Positions 1-8,035 of a DNA stretch of 34,145 nucleotides are shown in pieces. Position numbers and translations under genes: made by a program. The stretch is from positions 1 through 34,145 of the forward strand of contig CANQCC010000004.1 of the NCBI GenBank assembly GCA_947589635.1, given 5' to 3'. Every line of letters begins with the position of its first letter. Position 1 is the first letter of the stretch. The notes under the pieces are model-generated. The model was not told the origin of the DNA and did not search any database. It saw only the letters and a program-made list of their open reading frames with translations. This stretch comes from an uncultured Clostridia bacterium (lineage in GTDB: Bacteria > Bacillota > Clostridia > Christensenellales > CAG-917).

Positions 1-73
1 GAGCGTACTTAAGCGTACGTGACTTGCAGCCCTGCGGGTTTTTCGCGAAGTAATTGGCGTTTACACGCGGTTT
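1..73. other. Short non-coding stretch downstream of glgD
   Basis: This lies between the window edge and the glgD stop codon. It contains a small inverted repeat (CGTAC, loop TTAAGC, GTACG) near positions 4-19 but no clear U-tailed terminator. A further glg gene such as glgA could lie beyond the left edge on the minus strand, but nothing here shows it. Confidence 0.4.
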
Positions 74-1189
74 TTAGATGACTTTGCCTTTGACAACGAC
101 CATAGGATAAGACTCATACCCGCTCAGCGTGCGGCCGGACTGGATGATGACGTCCTTATCGGTGATGGTGTAGTCCAAAGAGGCGCCGTCCATGATGATG
201 GAGTCCTCCATAATGATGGAGTTACGGATGACGGCTCCTTTGCCGACCTTGACGGAGCGGAAGAGGATGGAATTTTCCACGGTGCCGTCGATGACGCAGC
301 CGTCGGCGATAATGGAGTTTTTGACGTTAGCGCCCTCTTTATACTTGGCGGGGACGCTGTCTTTGACCTTGGTGAGGATGGTGGAGTGTCTGTAGAAGAG
401 CGCTTCGCGGACTTCGGGATCGAGCAGCTCCATACTGCGCTTGAAGTAGGTGGGGATGCGGTCGATGACGGCGACGTAGTCCTTGACCTCATAGTTCATG
501 ATGTACAGCTCGTCGAGTTTCTTTTGCAGGATATCCTTCTCAAAGTCGTATGCGCCGTGGGCGTACGCGTTGTCGACGAGGGAAATGAGCAGATCCTTCT
601 TGATGAAGTAAATGTTGAGGTTGCAAAGCTGCTTGCCCGTATCGCTCGCGACGGGATAGCGCATGTCCGTTATGCGGTTATTTTTGTCGTGGCTGATGAT
701 GATCTTGCGGGGATTGGTGTCGTCGGTGTTGTAGGTGAGCACGGTGATATCCGCGCCCTTCGCGATGTGAAATTCCTCAACCGCCTCAAAGTCTATGTTG
801 AAGGCGATATTTGTGTTTGCGATGACGACATATTCCTCGCTGGCGTCCATCATGAAGCCGCGCAGGGTGTAAAGCGCCTCGATCTTGCCCTTGTAGACGT
901 CGTGCGCGCTGTTGAACACAAAGGGCGGGAAGACCGTGATGCCGCTGTTTTTGCGGTTGAGGTCCCAGTCGCGGCCCATGCGGATGTGGTCCATAAGGGA
1001 GTTATAGTTGTTTCTTGTGACGATGCCTATCGTGGTGATGTTGGCGTGCACAAGGTTGGAAAGCGCAAAATCTATAAGGCGATATCTGCCTCCGAAAGGC
1101 AGGGACGCCGTGGTGCGATGAATTGTGAGGTCATTGAGGTGATTTTCCGCGTCGGATGTGAACAGAACGCTCATAGTATGGTTTTTCAT
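74..1189 (-). CDS. glgD: Glucose-1-phosphate adenylyltransferase, GlgD subunit
   Basis: This is the partner subunit of ADP-glucose pyrophosphorylase, which makes ADP-glucose for glycogen synthesis in the cytoplasm. The 371-residue protein has a nucleotidyltransferase fold at the N-terminus, including the segment SLPFGGRYRLIDFALSN. It lacks the GGxGTRL nucleotide loop seen in the neighbouring GlgC, which is typical of GlgD. The C-terminal third is a left-handed beta-helix, visible as repeating hydrophobic runs such as NSIIADGCVIDGTVENSILF. The start at 1189 is supported by a GGAGG ribosome binding site seven bases upstream. It follows glgC by 13 bases in a glgB-glgC-glgD operon. In Firmicutes GlgD is known to modulate GlgC rather than catalyse efficiently alone. 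The family call is firm. Confidence 0.95.
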   Translation of the reverse strand: MKNHTMSVLFTSDAENHLNDLTIHRTTASLPFGGRYRLIDFALSNLVHANITTIGIVTRNNYNSLMDHIRMGRDWDLNRKNSGITVFPPFVFNSAHDVYKGKIEALYTLRGFMMDASEEYVVIANTNIAFNIDFEAVEEFHIAKGADITVLTYNTDDTNPRKIIISHDKNNRITDMRYPVASDTGKQLCNLNIYFIKKDLLISLVDNAYAHGAYDFEKDILQKKLDELYIMNYEVKDYVAVIDRIPTYFKRSMELLDPEVREALFYRHSTILTKVKDSVPAKYKEGANVKNSIIADGCVIDGTVENSILFRSVKVGKGAVIRNSIIMEDSIIMDGASLDYTITDKDVIIQSGRTLSGYESYPMVVVKGKVI

Positions 1190-1202
1190 ATTTCTACCTC
1201 CC

Positions 1203-2399
1203 TTAGCCGAGCATTTCGTTTGCGCCCACTATGGCGCCTTCCGGCAGTTGATATCCGGGGCCGATGACGCTTATCTTCCACTCGCCGGGGCGGCACTTTT
1301 CAAGCGTCTCGCCCACGACGGCGTTTTTGCCGACTACCGCGTCCCAGCCGACGATGCTGTATCTGACGTCCGCTCCGTCCTCGATGACGGCGCCGGGCAT
1401 GATTATGGACGCCTCGACGTACGCGCCCTCGCCTATCGTGACGGAGTGCGAGACTATGCTGTCGCGCACGGTGCCCTTAATCACGGTGCCTTCGGAGATG
1501 AAGCAGTTTGAGACCTTGCCCGTAGGCGTGATGAACTGAGGCGGCTCCGCATTGTTGCGCGCGTAGATCTTCCACTTGTCGTCGTCAAGATTGAGCTCGC
1601 TGCCGTAAAGGATGTCCATGTTCGCCTCCCACAGAGAGGATATCGTGCCGACGTCCTTCCAATAGCCGTCAAACTGATACGCAAACAGGCGCTGATTGTC
1701 CGCGAGCATTTTGGGGATTATGTTCTTGCCGAAGTCGTTTTCGGAATTCTTGTCCGCCTCGTCGTCCACGAGGTACTGACGCAGTTTCGCCCAAGTGAAG
1801 ATGTATATGCCCATAGACGCCTTGTTGCTGCGCGGGTTTTTAGGCTTCTCCTCAAATTCTTCGATCTGTTTTGTGCCCTTCTTGAGGTTGAGTATGCCAA
1901 AGCGGCTTGCCTCCTCGATGGGAACGTCCCTGACGGCGATGGTGCAGTCCGCGTTGTTCTTCTTGTGTTCGGCAAGCATGTCGCTATAGTCCATCTTGTA
2001 GATGTGGTCGCCGCTTAAAATAACGACGTAGTCGGGATCGTAGTTGTCGATGAAGTCTATGTTCTGATAGATCGCATTGGCTGTGCCCTTGTACCACTCG
2101 CCCGATTTGGCGCCCATGTACGGCGGAAGCACGTAGATGCCGCCGCTCAATCTGTCAAGGTCCCACGGCTGTCCGTTGCCGATGTATTGGTGCAGCTCGA
2201 AGGGTCTGTACTGCGTGAGCACGCCTATCGTATCAATGCCGCTGTTTATGCTGTTTGAAAGCGGAAAGTCAATGATGCGATACTTCGCGCCGAAAGGCAC
2301 CGCCGGCTTGGCGACGTTTGACGTGAGCACTCCGAGTCTTGTGCCCTGACCGCCCGCAAGCAGCATGGCAATGCACTCTTTCTTGGTATTTTTGCCCAT
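1203..2399 (-). CDS. glgC: Glucose-1-phosphate adenylyltransferase, catalytic subunit GlgC
   Basis: It converts glucose-1-phosphate and ATP to ADP-glucose and pyrophosphate, the committed step of bacterial glycogen synthesis. The 398-residue length is normal for the family. The nucleotide-binding loop AGGQGTRLG is at residues 15-23, followed by KPAVPFGAKYRIIDFPLSN. The substrate-site segment VVILSGDHIYKMDY and the sugar-phosphate region IEEFEEKPKNP are both present. A left-handed beta-helix forms the C-terminus. The start ATG at 2399 overlaps the glgB stop (TAATG), and AAGGAGG lies just upstream inside the glgB end, so translation is probably coupled. It sits between glgB and glgD, consistent with a heteromeric GlgCD enzyme. 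Confidence 0.97.
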   Translation of the reverse strand: MGKNTKKECIAMLLAGGQGTRLGVLTSNVAKPAVPFGAKYRIIDFPLSNSINSGIDTIGVLTQYRPFELHQYIGNGQPWDLDRLSGGIYVLPPYMGAKSGEWYKGTANAIYQNIDFIDNYDPDYVVILSGDHIYKMDYSDMLAEHKKNNADCTIAVRDVPIEEASRFGILNLKKGTKQIEEFEEKPKNPRSNKASMGIYIFTWAKLRQYLVDDEADKNSENDFGKNIIPKMLADNQRLFAYQFDGYWKDVGTISSLWEANMDILYGSELNLDDDKWKIYARNNAEPPQFITPTGKVSNCFISEGTVIKGTVRDSIVSHSVTIGEGAYVEASIIMPGAVIEDGADVRYSIVGWDAVVGKNAVVGETLEKCRPGEWKISVIGPGYQLPEGAIVGANEMLG

Positions 2400-4291
2400 T
2401 AATTATCCTCCTTATATTCGGGTTTCAAAAACATAACGCTGTTTTTGGGTATGTTTACTTTGATGGAATACGGCTGCCCGTGCGCGGGTTTTGCCGTAGC
2501 TCGGAAGGCGGGACGACGCTCCTCCTCTCCGCCGTATTTCTTAAGCGCGGAGAACAGATCCGCCTTGTAAGTTACGCATTCGGGCACGCCCATGACGTAT
2601 TTGAGCCTCTCCACGGGCGAGAAGTTGACCACGCATATCACGTACTCCCCGTCGGCGGCGCGGCGCACGAAGGACAGGATGTTTTGCGTGTTGTCGTCCA
2701 CGACTATCCACTTGAAGCCCTCATAGCTTGAATCCATTTGCCAGAGCGCCTTGTTTTCAAGATAGAACGCGTTGAGGTCCTTGACAAACTTCTGGAAAGT
2801 GCGGTGGCGCGGATAGTCAAGCAAAAACCAATCGAGTTGTTGCGCATAATTCCACTCTATAAATTGCGCGAACTCGTTGCCCATAAAGCTGAGCTTCTTG
2901 CCGGGATGCCCCATCATGTATCCGTAAAACGCCTTAAGCCCCTCAAACTTCTGATCGTAGTCGCCGGGGACTTTGTTTATCATGCTGCACTTGCCGTGCA
3001 CCACCTCGTCGTGACTGAGCGGCAAAATGTAATTCTCGCTGAACGCGTAGGTTATCGAGAATGTCAGTTTGTTGTGGTTGTCCTTCCTGAAGAAGGGGTC
3101 GAGAGAAAGATAACTGAGGCTGTCGTTCATCCAGCCCATATTCCACTTGAAGTTGAATCCGAGCCCTCCGTCGTAGGCGGGTTTTGTTATCATGGGATAG
3201 GCGGTGGACTCCTCCGCGATCGTGACCGCGCCGTGATACTTGCTGAGTATCGCGGTGTTCATCTGCTTGAGGAAATCCTTCGCCTCAAGATTGTAGTTGC
3301 CGCCGTATTGATTGGGCACCCACTCGCCCTCTTTCCTGCCGTAGTCGAGATAGAGCATGCTTGCCACCGCGTCGCAGCGTATGCCGTCGATGTGATAGAC
3401 GTCAAACCAGAACATCGTCGCGGATATCAGATAAGACTTGACCTCGTTTTTGCCGAAGTCGTACACGCAAGTGCCCCACTCCTTGTGCTCGCCCTTGCGC
3501 GGGTCGGCGTACTCGTAAAGAGGCGTGCCGTCAAATTGGCGCAGGCCTTGCTCGTCGCGCGGAAAGTGCGCGAGCACCCAGTCGAGGATGACGCCTATGC
3601 CCGCCCTGTGGCAGCGATCGATAAACTCCATAAGATCCTTCGGCGTGCCATAGCGCGACGTGGGCGCAAACATGCCCGTCACCTGATAGCCCCAACTTCC
3701 GTCGAAGGGATGCTCCGTGAGAGGCATAAGCTCGATGTGCGTATAGCCCATCTTCTTGACGTAGGGGATAAGGTCGTCAGCAAGGTCCTTATAATTGAAG
3801 ACGTTGCCGTCGGGATAGCGCCTCCAGCTGCCGAGGTGCAGCTCGTAAATGTTCATAGGACTGCCGTAGGGGTTGTAATTTTCCCTGTCGGTCAGCCATT
3901 TTCTGTCCTTCCAGCGATAGCCGCTTAGGTCATAAAGCTTGGACGCGTTTGCGGGCGCGGTCTCGAAGTGCAGGCCGTAGGGATCGCACTTCAGCGTGGT
4001 GTTGCCCTTCTGGTCGGTGATGGCGTACTTATATACGTCGTATTGCTTGAGCCCGGGGATGAAGGTCATGTGGATGCCGTCGTCCGTCTTTTCCATGACG
4101 TTTCTTGTGGCGTCCCACCCGTTGAAGTCGCCGACTACCGCGACGGAGGCGGCGTTGGGCGCCCAGACGTTGAAGTACCAGCCGTCGGCGCCGTCCTCCA
4201 CGCCCTTGCGGGGAGAAAACATCTTGTACGCCTGATAGTTGGTGCCCTCATGAAACAGATATGTAGCGTAACTGTCTTTAACAAGATTCAT
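2399..4291 (-). CDS. glgB: 1,4-alpha-glucan branching enzyme GlgB
   Basis: This GH13 enzyme introduces alpha-1,6 branches into glycogen. The N-terminal carbohydrate-binding module (CBM48) includes FNVWAPNAASVAVVGDFNGW around residues 40-59. The catalytic barrel carries DGIRCDAVASMLY with the nucleophile Asp at about residue 307, the acid/base Glu in TIAEEST near 360, and HDEVVHGK. A beta-sandwich closes the C-terminus. I chose ATG at 4291 because AGAGGATTTT precedes it. An open frame continues upstream to 4330, but its residues do not look like a GlgB start. The product is about 630 residues, which is normal. It is the first gene of the glg operon and has its own promoter near 4370. The usual WVPAHFP segment reads WVLAHFP, a minor deviation. 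Confidence 0.96.
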   Translation of the reverse strand: MNLVKDSYATYLFHEGTNYQAYKMFSPRKGVEDGADGWYFNVWAPNAASVAVVGDFNGWDATRNVMEKTDDGIHMTFIPGLKQYDVYKYAITDQKGNTTLKCDPYGLHFETAPANASKLYDLSGYRWKDRKWLTDRENYNPYGSPMNIYELHLGSWRRYPDGNVFNYKDLADDLIPYVKKMGYTHIELMPLTEHPFDGSWGYQVTGMFAPTSRYGTPKDLMEFIDRCHRAGIGVILDWVLAHFPRDEQGLRQFDGTPLYEYADPRKGEHKEWGTCVYDFGKNEVKSYLISATMFWFDVYHIDGIRCDAVASMLYLDYGRKEGEWVPNQYGGNYNLEAKDFLKQMNTAILSKYHGAVTIAEESTAYPMITKPAYDGGLGFNFKWNMGWMNDSLSYLSLDPFFRKDNHNKLTFSITYAFSENYILPLSHDEVVHGKCSMINKVPGDYDQKFEGLKAFYGYMMGHPGKKLSFMGNEFAQFIEWNYAQQLDWFLLDYPRHRTFQKFVKDLNAFYLENKALWQMDSSYEGFKWIVVDDNTQNILSFVRRAADGEYVICVVNFSPVERLKYVMGVPECVTYKADLFSALKKYGGEEERRPAFRATAKPAHGQPYSIKVNIPKNSVMFLKPEYKEDN

Positions 4292-4346
4292 AAAATCCTC
4301 TCGCGCGCAAGCGACCCTTTGCGAGCGCACGCGCGCAAAATCATCA

Positions 4347-4383
4347 TTTGATATATTTTATCAAACTCTCGCAAAACTTACAA
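4347..4383 (-). promoter_or_regulatory. Promoter of the glg operon with overlapping inverted repeat
   Basis: On the minus strand TTGTAA (4383-4378) is followed after 17 bases by TAAAAT (4360-4355), with TG one base before the -10, so it is also an extended -10. The predicted start near 4348 gives a leader of about 57 bases. An inverted repeat, TTTGATA-5-TATCAAA at 4347-4365, covers the -10 element and could be an operator. Nothing indicates which regulator would bind it. Confidence 0.7.
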
Positions 4384-4474
4384 CAGTATGAGCAACATTT
4401 TTGCATTTTTGTTAAATTTGCACAAAACATTTTTGCAGAAAATGAAAATTTTTAAGAAAATGTCACAAATTTGC
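4384..4474. other. AT-rich spacer between glg promoter and kinase terminator
   Basis: This is very AT-rich with several irregularly spaced TTTTTGCA-like words. It may supply upstream promoter or regulator contacts for the glg operon. I see no open frame or stable hairpin in it. Confidence 0.4.
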
Positions 4475-4497
4475 AAAAATTCGTTGAGTCGTCAACG
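4475..4497 (-). terminator. Probable terminator after the histidine kinase gene
   Basis: Read on the minus strand, CGTTGA, a CGAC loop and TCAACG (4497-4482) form a six-pair hairpin followed by AATTTTT. The stem is short, so efficiency is uncertain, but position and orientation fit the end of the two-component operon. Confidence 0.55.
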
Positions 4498-4523
4498 GAT
4501 TTTCGTTCAATGCGCAAACATCG

Positions 4524-6242
4524 TCATTCTGCCGCGCGAGGCAGCAAAACCTCGAATATCGTATTGAACCCGTCCTGCGCGGGAAGCAGCGATATGCGCC
4601 CGCCGTGCGCCTCGATTATCTTCTTGCAAAGCGCAAGCCCAAGCCCCGTTCCCTGCTTGTTGCGGGATTTTTCCGCGACGACAAAGGGCTCGAAAATATC
4701 CGCGCGCGCCTCTTCGGGGATGCCGCCGCCGTTGTCTTCAAACAGCACGCGCACGCCGTTTTCGTCCTCGCGCGCCAATACCTTAAGCAGGCTCCCCTTC
4801 GGCGTATATTTGAAGAAATTGCCGACGATATTGTCCATGACTCTGATAAATTGCTCCTTGTCGAGCACGGCGTCTATGCGCTCCGGCACGTCGAGGTCGA
4901 GGTCATAGCCGTTTATCTCAAACTCGCCGTAGCGCGCGGCAAAATATGTGCGCAGGGTCTCGGCGACGTCCGTCTGCTGCGCGTTTAAGCGGAAGTCGGG
5001 ATGGTCAAGTTTGCTGTACTCATAAAACTCGTTGATAAGCTCGCCCATATGCTCCGCCTTGGATATTATCAGATTGAGGTATTTGGGTTTATCCTCCTCG
5101 CGGACAAGCCCGTCTCTCATCGCCTTTGAAAAGCCTTCTATCACGGTGATAGGGGTCTTCAGATCGTGCGAAAGTCCCGCTAGCATGCGTTGTCTGTCCT
5201 GTTCCAGCGCGTTTCGCTGCTCCTCGGTGGCGTTCAGCAGGGAGACCATCTCGTTAAAAGTGCCGATAAGCTGTTCGAAATCCTTGGAGCCCATGTACTC
5301 TATGCGCCCGCGGTAGCCGCTTTTGGCAAACTTGTCCATCGCGGAGTTGAGCGCCTGTATGGGGCGTTGAACGTGTTTGTTGATGTATCTGATGTAAAAA
5401 CCTATCGCGGTGATGAAAAGCGCGACTACGCCGACGATCATAATCGCCATAAACAGCCAGGGCGGAGTCGCCTCGCCGTCGTTGACGTCTAGGTATATCG
5501 CGTAGCACTTCCTGCCGTCCTTGCTTTCGAAATAGTATTTTTTCACGACCTCGCCGCGGTGGACGGGGTTGTAGACAAGCAGGTCGAATTCCCGCTGAGT
5601 AAATTCCGTCTTCCCCGCAAATTCCGGCATGGTGTTGCTAAGTACTTTCAGGTCGGAGCTTAAAAGCAGGTATTCGTCCGCGCTTTCGGAGCCGTTTTGA
5701 TAACTTTTTGAAATGAAGTAGTTGAAATCGCCTTCGGGGGTCTTGAAGTTGGTCGCGCGTATCTCCCCTCCGTTTGCGGGTTGGACGCAATTGATCTCGC
5801 CGAGGGTGTATTCGCGCGAGCCGCCCGAGCCGTATATCTTTTCCGCGGTCTCCGCGTCCACGACGTCAAGCCAGCCGCCGTTTCCGAGTATGACCTCCAG
5901 GGGGACGGAGGGCGAAGACGGATTGTTTTTAAGTTCCGTCTCGTAATCCGCTATGCTCTGCACGCTGACGTTGATGCGCTTGTTGGAGTTTGCCCAAAGC
6001 GCGGCGAGCACTATCAGCGCGGTCGCCGCCACCGTGATAAGCGTAAAAGTGGTAAAACTTCTGACCAGCAGCGCGAGGAAGCTGCGGTTGTCAAAATGGA
6101 CGATGTCCGAAAACTTCTTCTGCTGTCTTCTCGCCCTCCTCGAGGGACGGGATGGGGCTTCGTTTTGGGAATCGTCCTTGCCCGAGACTTCGCCCGCAGA
6201 GGCGGCCTCGTCATTCAACCGTGATTCTTCGTTTTCTGCCAT
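4524..6242 (-). CDS. Two-component sensor histidine kinase, HAMP-containing
   Basis: This membrane kinase is predicted to phosphorylate the response regulator encoded just upstream. A long charged cytoplasmic N-terminus precedes TM1 (about residues 57-84). An extracytoplasmic sensor region runs from about 86 to 261, TM2 is at about 262-284, and a HAMP linker follows. The dimerisation and phosphotransfer helix has LAGLSHDLKTPITVIEG with the phospho-acceptor His359. The ATPase domain shows an N-box-like DNIVGNFFKYTPKG, then EDNGGGIP and GTGLGLALCKKI. The ligand is not deducible. No good ribosome binding site precedes the ATG at 6242, and the gap from the regulator stop is only 27 bases, so expression may depend on coupling. 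The 47-residue charged extension before TM1 is longer than usual. Confidence 0.93.
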   Translation of the reverse strand: MAENEESRLNDEAASAGEVSGKDDSQNEAPSRPSRRARRQQKKFSDIVHFDNRSFLALLVRSFTTFTLITVAATALIVLAALWANSNKRINVSVQSIADYETELKNNPSSPSVPLEVILGNGGWLDVVDAETAEKIYGSGGSREYTLGEINCVQPANGGEIRATNFKTPEGDFNYFISKSYQNGSESADEYLLLSSDLKVLSNTMPEFAGKTEFTQREFDLLVYNPVHRGEVVKKYYFESKDGRKCYAIYLDVNDGEATPPWLFMAIMIVGVVALFITAIGFYIRYINKHVQRPIQALNSAMDKFAKSGYRGRIEYMGSKDFEQLIGTFNEMVSLLNATEEQRNALEQDRQRMLAGLSHDLKTPITVIEGFSKAMRDGLVREEDKPKYLNLIISKAEHMGELINEFYEYSKLDHPDFRLNAQQTDVAETLRTYFAARYGEFEINGYDLDLDVPERIDAVLDKEQFIRVMDNIVGNFFKYTPKGSLLKVLAREDENGVRVLFEDNGGGIPEEARADIFEPFVVAEKSRNKQGTGLGLALCKKIIEAHGGRISLLPAQDGFNTIFEVLLPRAAE

Positions 6243-6269
6243 CAGATACCGTAAAAAGTCGCGCCGCCG

Positions 6270-6956
6270 TCAGTCTATCCTGTAGCCTATCCCGCGCACC
6301 GTCTTTATGTATTTGGGATTTTTGGGATCGTCCTCAAGTTTGTCGCGCAGGTTGGAGATGTGCACCATGACCGTGTTGTCGTCGGAGGAATAATATTCGC
6401 CGTTGACCTCCTCGTACAGCTGCATGCGAGTGAACACTTTGCCGGGGGTCTCCAAAAGCAGCGCGAGCAGTTTGTATTCCGTCGCGGTGAGCGAAATGGG
6501 AACTCCGCGCTTTTCAACCGTCAGTTGGCGCGTGTCGAGAGTAAGCTCCCCGTGCACGATCTTGCCGTCGTCGGAAGTGCCCGCGCCAAGATGATAAAAC
6601 CTCCTGAGCAGCGCGCTTACCCTCGCCGTCATCTCGAGAGGGCTGAACGGCTTGACCATATAGTCGTCCGCGCCTATGTTGAGGCCGAGCACCTTGTCGC
6701 TGTCCATGTGCGCCGCGGACAAAATGAGTATGGGGATGTTGCTTGTCTCGCGTATGCGGGCGATAAGCTCGTATCCGTTCATGCGCGGCATCATTATGTC
6801 GACTATGGCAAGGTCGACCTTTTCGCGCGAAAAGACGTCGAGCGCCTCCACGCCGTCCCGAGCGCGCAGCGTGGTGTGCCCCGCGTTTTCAAGATACAGT
6901 TTCAGCAATCCGACTATATCTTCGTCGTCTTCGGCAATCAGTATGTTAAAACCCAT
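6270..6956 (-). CDS. OmpR/PhoB-family response regulator
   Basis: This 228-residue DNA-binding transcription factor is the partner of the downstream histidine kinase. The receiver domain has the acidic pocket AEDDED, the phospho-acceptor Asp53 in VDIMMP, and the conserved Lys in MVKPFSP. The C-terminal winged helix is visible in LTATEYKLLALLLETPGKVF and in TVMVHISNLRDKLEDDP followed by YIKTVRGIGYRID. The start at 6956 has AAGGAG upstream. It is the first gene of a regulator-kinase operon with a promoter near 6980. The operon ends beside the glycogen genes, but nothing in the sequence links them in function. Confidence 0.96.
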   Translation of the reverse strand: MGFNILIAEDDEDIVGLLKLYLENAGHTTLRARDGVEALDVFSREKVDLAIVDIMMPRMNGYELIARIRETSNIPILILSAAHMDSDKVLGLNIGADDYMVKPFSPLEMTARVSALLRRFYHLGAGTSDDGKIVHGELTLDTRQLTVEKRGVPISLTATEYKLLALLLETPGKVFTRMQLYEEVNGEYYSSDDNTVMVHISNLRDKLEDDPKNPKYIKTVRGIGYRID

Positions 6957-6977
6957 AAGATATTCTCCTTAGTCCCG

Positions 6978-7013
6978 ATTATATCATATATATCGCCATC
7001 CTGCAAACGTCAA
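6978..7013 (-). promoter_or_regulatory. Promoter of the response regulator-kinase operon
   Basis: On the minus strand an extended -10 (TGATATAAT, hexamer at 6983-6978) lies about 22 bases before the regulator start. A TTGACG sits at 7013-7008, but 24 bases away, too far for a standard -35, so the TG extension probably drives recognition. A TATATG 17 bases from TTGACG is an alternative -10. Confidence 0.55.
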
Positions 7014-7043
7014 CTTGAAACTTTGCCTATTTTTTGCGAGATG

Positions 7044-7072
7044 TTGAAAGTTTTCGCGTGAAATGTTAAAAT
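7044..7072 (+). promoter_or_regulatory. Promoter of ispE, positioned for a leaderless mRNA
   Basis: TTGAAA (7044-7049) and TAAAAT (7067-7072) are separated by exactly 17 bases. The predicted start of transcription, seven bases after the -10, falls on the A of the ispE ATG at 7079. No ribosome binding site is visible. Confidence 0.7.
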
Positions 7073-7078
7073 ATCAGC

Positions 7079-7858
7079 ATGCAAAAGGATGACTTCGGCG
7101 CAAAATTCGCGGCAAGCGCGCCCGCAAAATTCAACCTCTCTCTCGCGATAGTCGGAAAGAGAGGGGATATGCACGACCTCGATATGATTACCTGCCCTCT
7201 TGAAAAGATGACGGACGAGGCGCTGTTTTGCCCTTGCCCCGAAAACACGATAGAGATAATCTCCGCCTTCGACGGCTTCGACGAGGCGAGATTTTTATCC
7301 TTCTTCGCGCCAAAATACGCCGCCATCCTCTCCCGCTTCGGCGAGACGGGCAAAATCAGCCTCAGCATGGGCGTCCCCCTCGGCGCAGGGCTTGGCGGAT
7401 CGAGCGCGGGAATGGTCGCAACAATCAAGGCGATACAAAAATTCAGGCGTTCTAAAGGCATAGATGACGATATTGACGACGGGTTTTTGCTCTCTCTCGG
7501 CAGCGACGTCCCCGCGATGTATATGGGCGGAATGTTGCGCGTGCAAGGCGTGGGCGACAAACTTACGAGGATAGACGGCGAGGTCCCCTCCGTCGAGGTC
7601 TTCATCGCGGAAGGCGGCTCTTCCTCCGCGGATTGTTACAGGCTGTACGATAAAATGCTTGCGGCAGGCGATATCCCCTCTCCCCCTCCGCCTCCCGAGA
7701 CTTTGAAAGAGGCCCTAAAGCAGCTGAGAAACGACCTCTCTCTGCCCGCCGAGGCCCTCAATCCCAATATCCGCGCCCTTCGCGAGCGCCTGATGTCCGA
7801 GGGCAAACGCCCCGTCATGAGCGGCAGCGGCAGCGCGCTTGTAGTGATACGCGACTGA
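7079..7858 (+). CDS. ispE: 4-diphosphocytidyl-2-C-methyl-D-erythritol kinase IspE
   Basis: This cytoplasmic GHMP-family kinase phosphorylates CDP-methylerythritol in the non-mevalonate isoprenoid pathway. The family's first motif is seen as APAKFNLSLAIVGKR with Lys17. The ATP loop is PLGAGLGGSSAG at about residues 100-111, and the catalytic-type Asp143 lies in GSDVPAMYMGG. The C-terminal glycine motif is VMSGSGSALVVI. At 259 residues it is slightly shorter than most IspE proteins, and the ATP loop has one Gly fewer than the usual GLGGGSS. The ATG at 7079 cannot be moved downstream without losing the first motif. It is flanked by a divergent regulator gene and a convergent mscS, so it looks monocistronic. 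Confidence 0.92.
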   Translation: MQKDDFGAKFAASAPAKFNLSLAIVGKRGDMHDLDMITCPLEKMTDEALFCPCPENTIEIISAFDGFDEARFLSFFAPKYAAILSRFGETGKISLSMGVPLGAGLGGSSAGMVATIKAIQKFRRSKGIDDDIDDGFLLSLGSDVPAMYMGGMLRVQGVGDKLTRIDGEVPSVEVFIAEGGSSSADCYRLYDKMLAAGDIPSPPPPPETLKEALKQLRNDLSLPAEALNPNIRALRERLMSEGKRPVMSGSGSALVVIRD

Positions 7859-7983
7859 ATACGCAAAAAGCCGAAAATCATATAAAAAATCGCATATAAA
7901 ATAATGCGTCCCGGGCCTTTTATCGCGTATAGATATTCTGAAAGCCTTTGTTTATCTTTTGAAGCCGCAAAATAAGTCCATTA

Positions 7984-8014
7984 AAAAACGACCTGCAAAT
8001 CGCAAGCCGTTTTT
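7984..8014. terminator. Bidirectional terminator between ispE and mscS
   Basis: A 13-base arm starting AAAAACG (7984-7996) pairs with 8002-8014, ending CGTTTTT, with two mismatches and a five-base loop. The A-tract on one side and T-tract on the other would serve both convergent genes. The rest of the 7859-8035 gap shows no gene. Confidence 0.65.
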
Positions 8015-8035
8015 GTTTATATTTTGCGCTATGCG

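Noticed and set aside
2738..3928. A 396-codon open frame on the plus strand
   Set aside because: It lies wholly antisense to glgB, has no recognisable motif, and arises from codon composition of the real gene.
4292..4330. A longer GlgB starting at 4330
   Set aside because: The extra 13 residues do not resemble GlgB, and a good ribosome site precedes ATG 4291.
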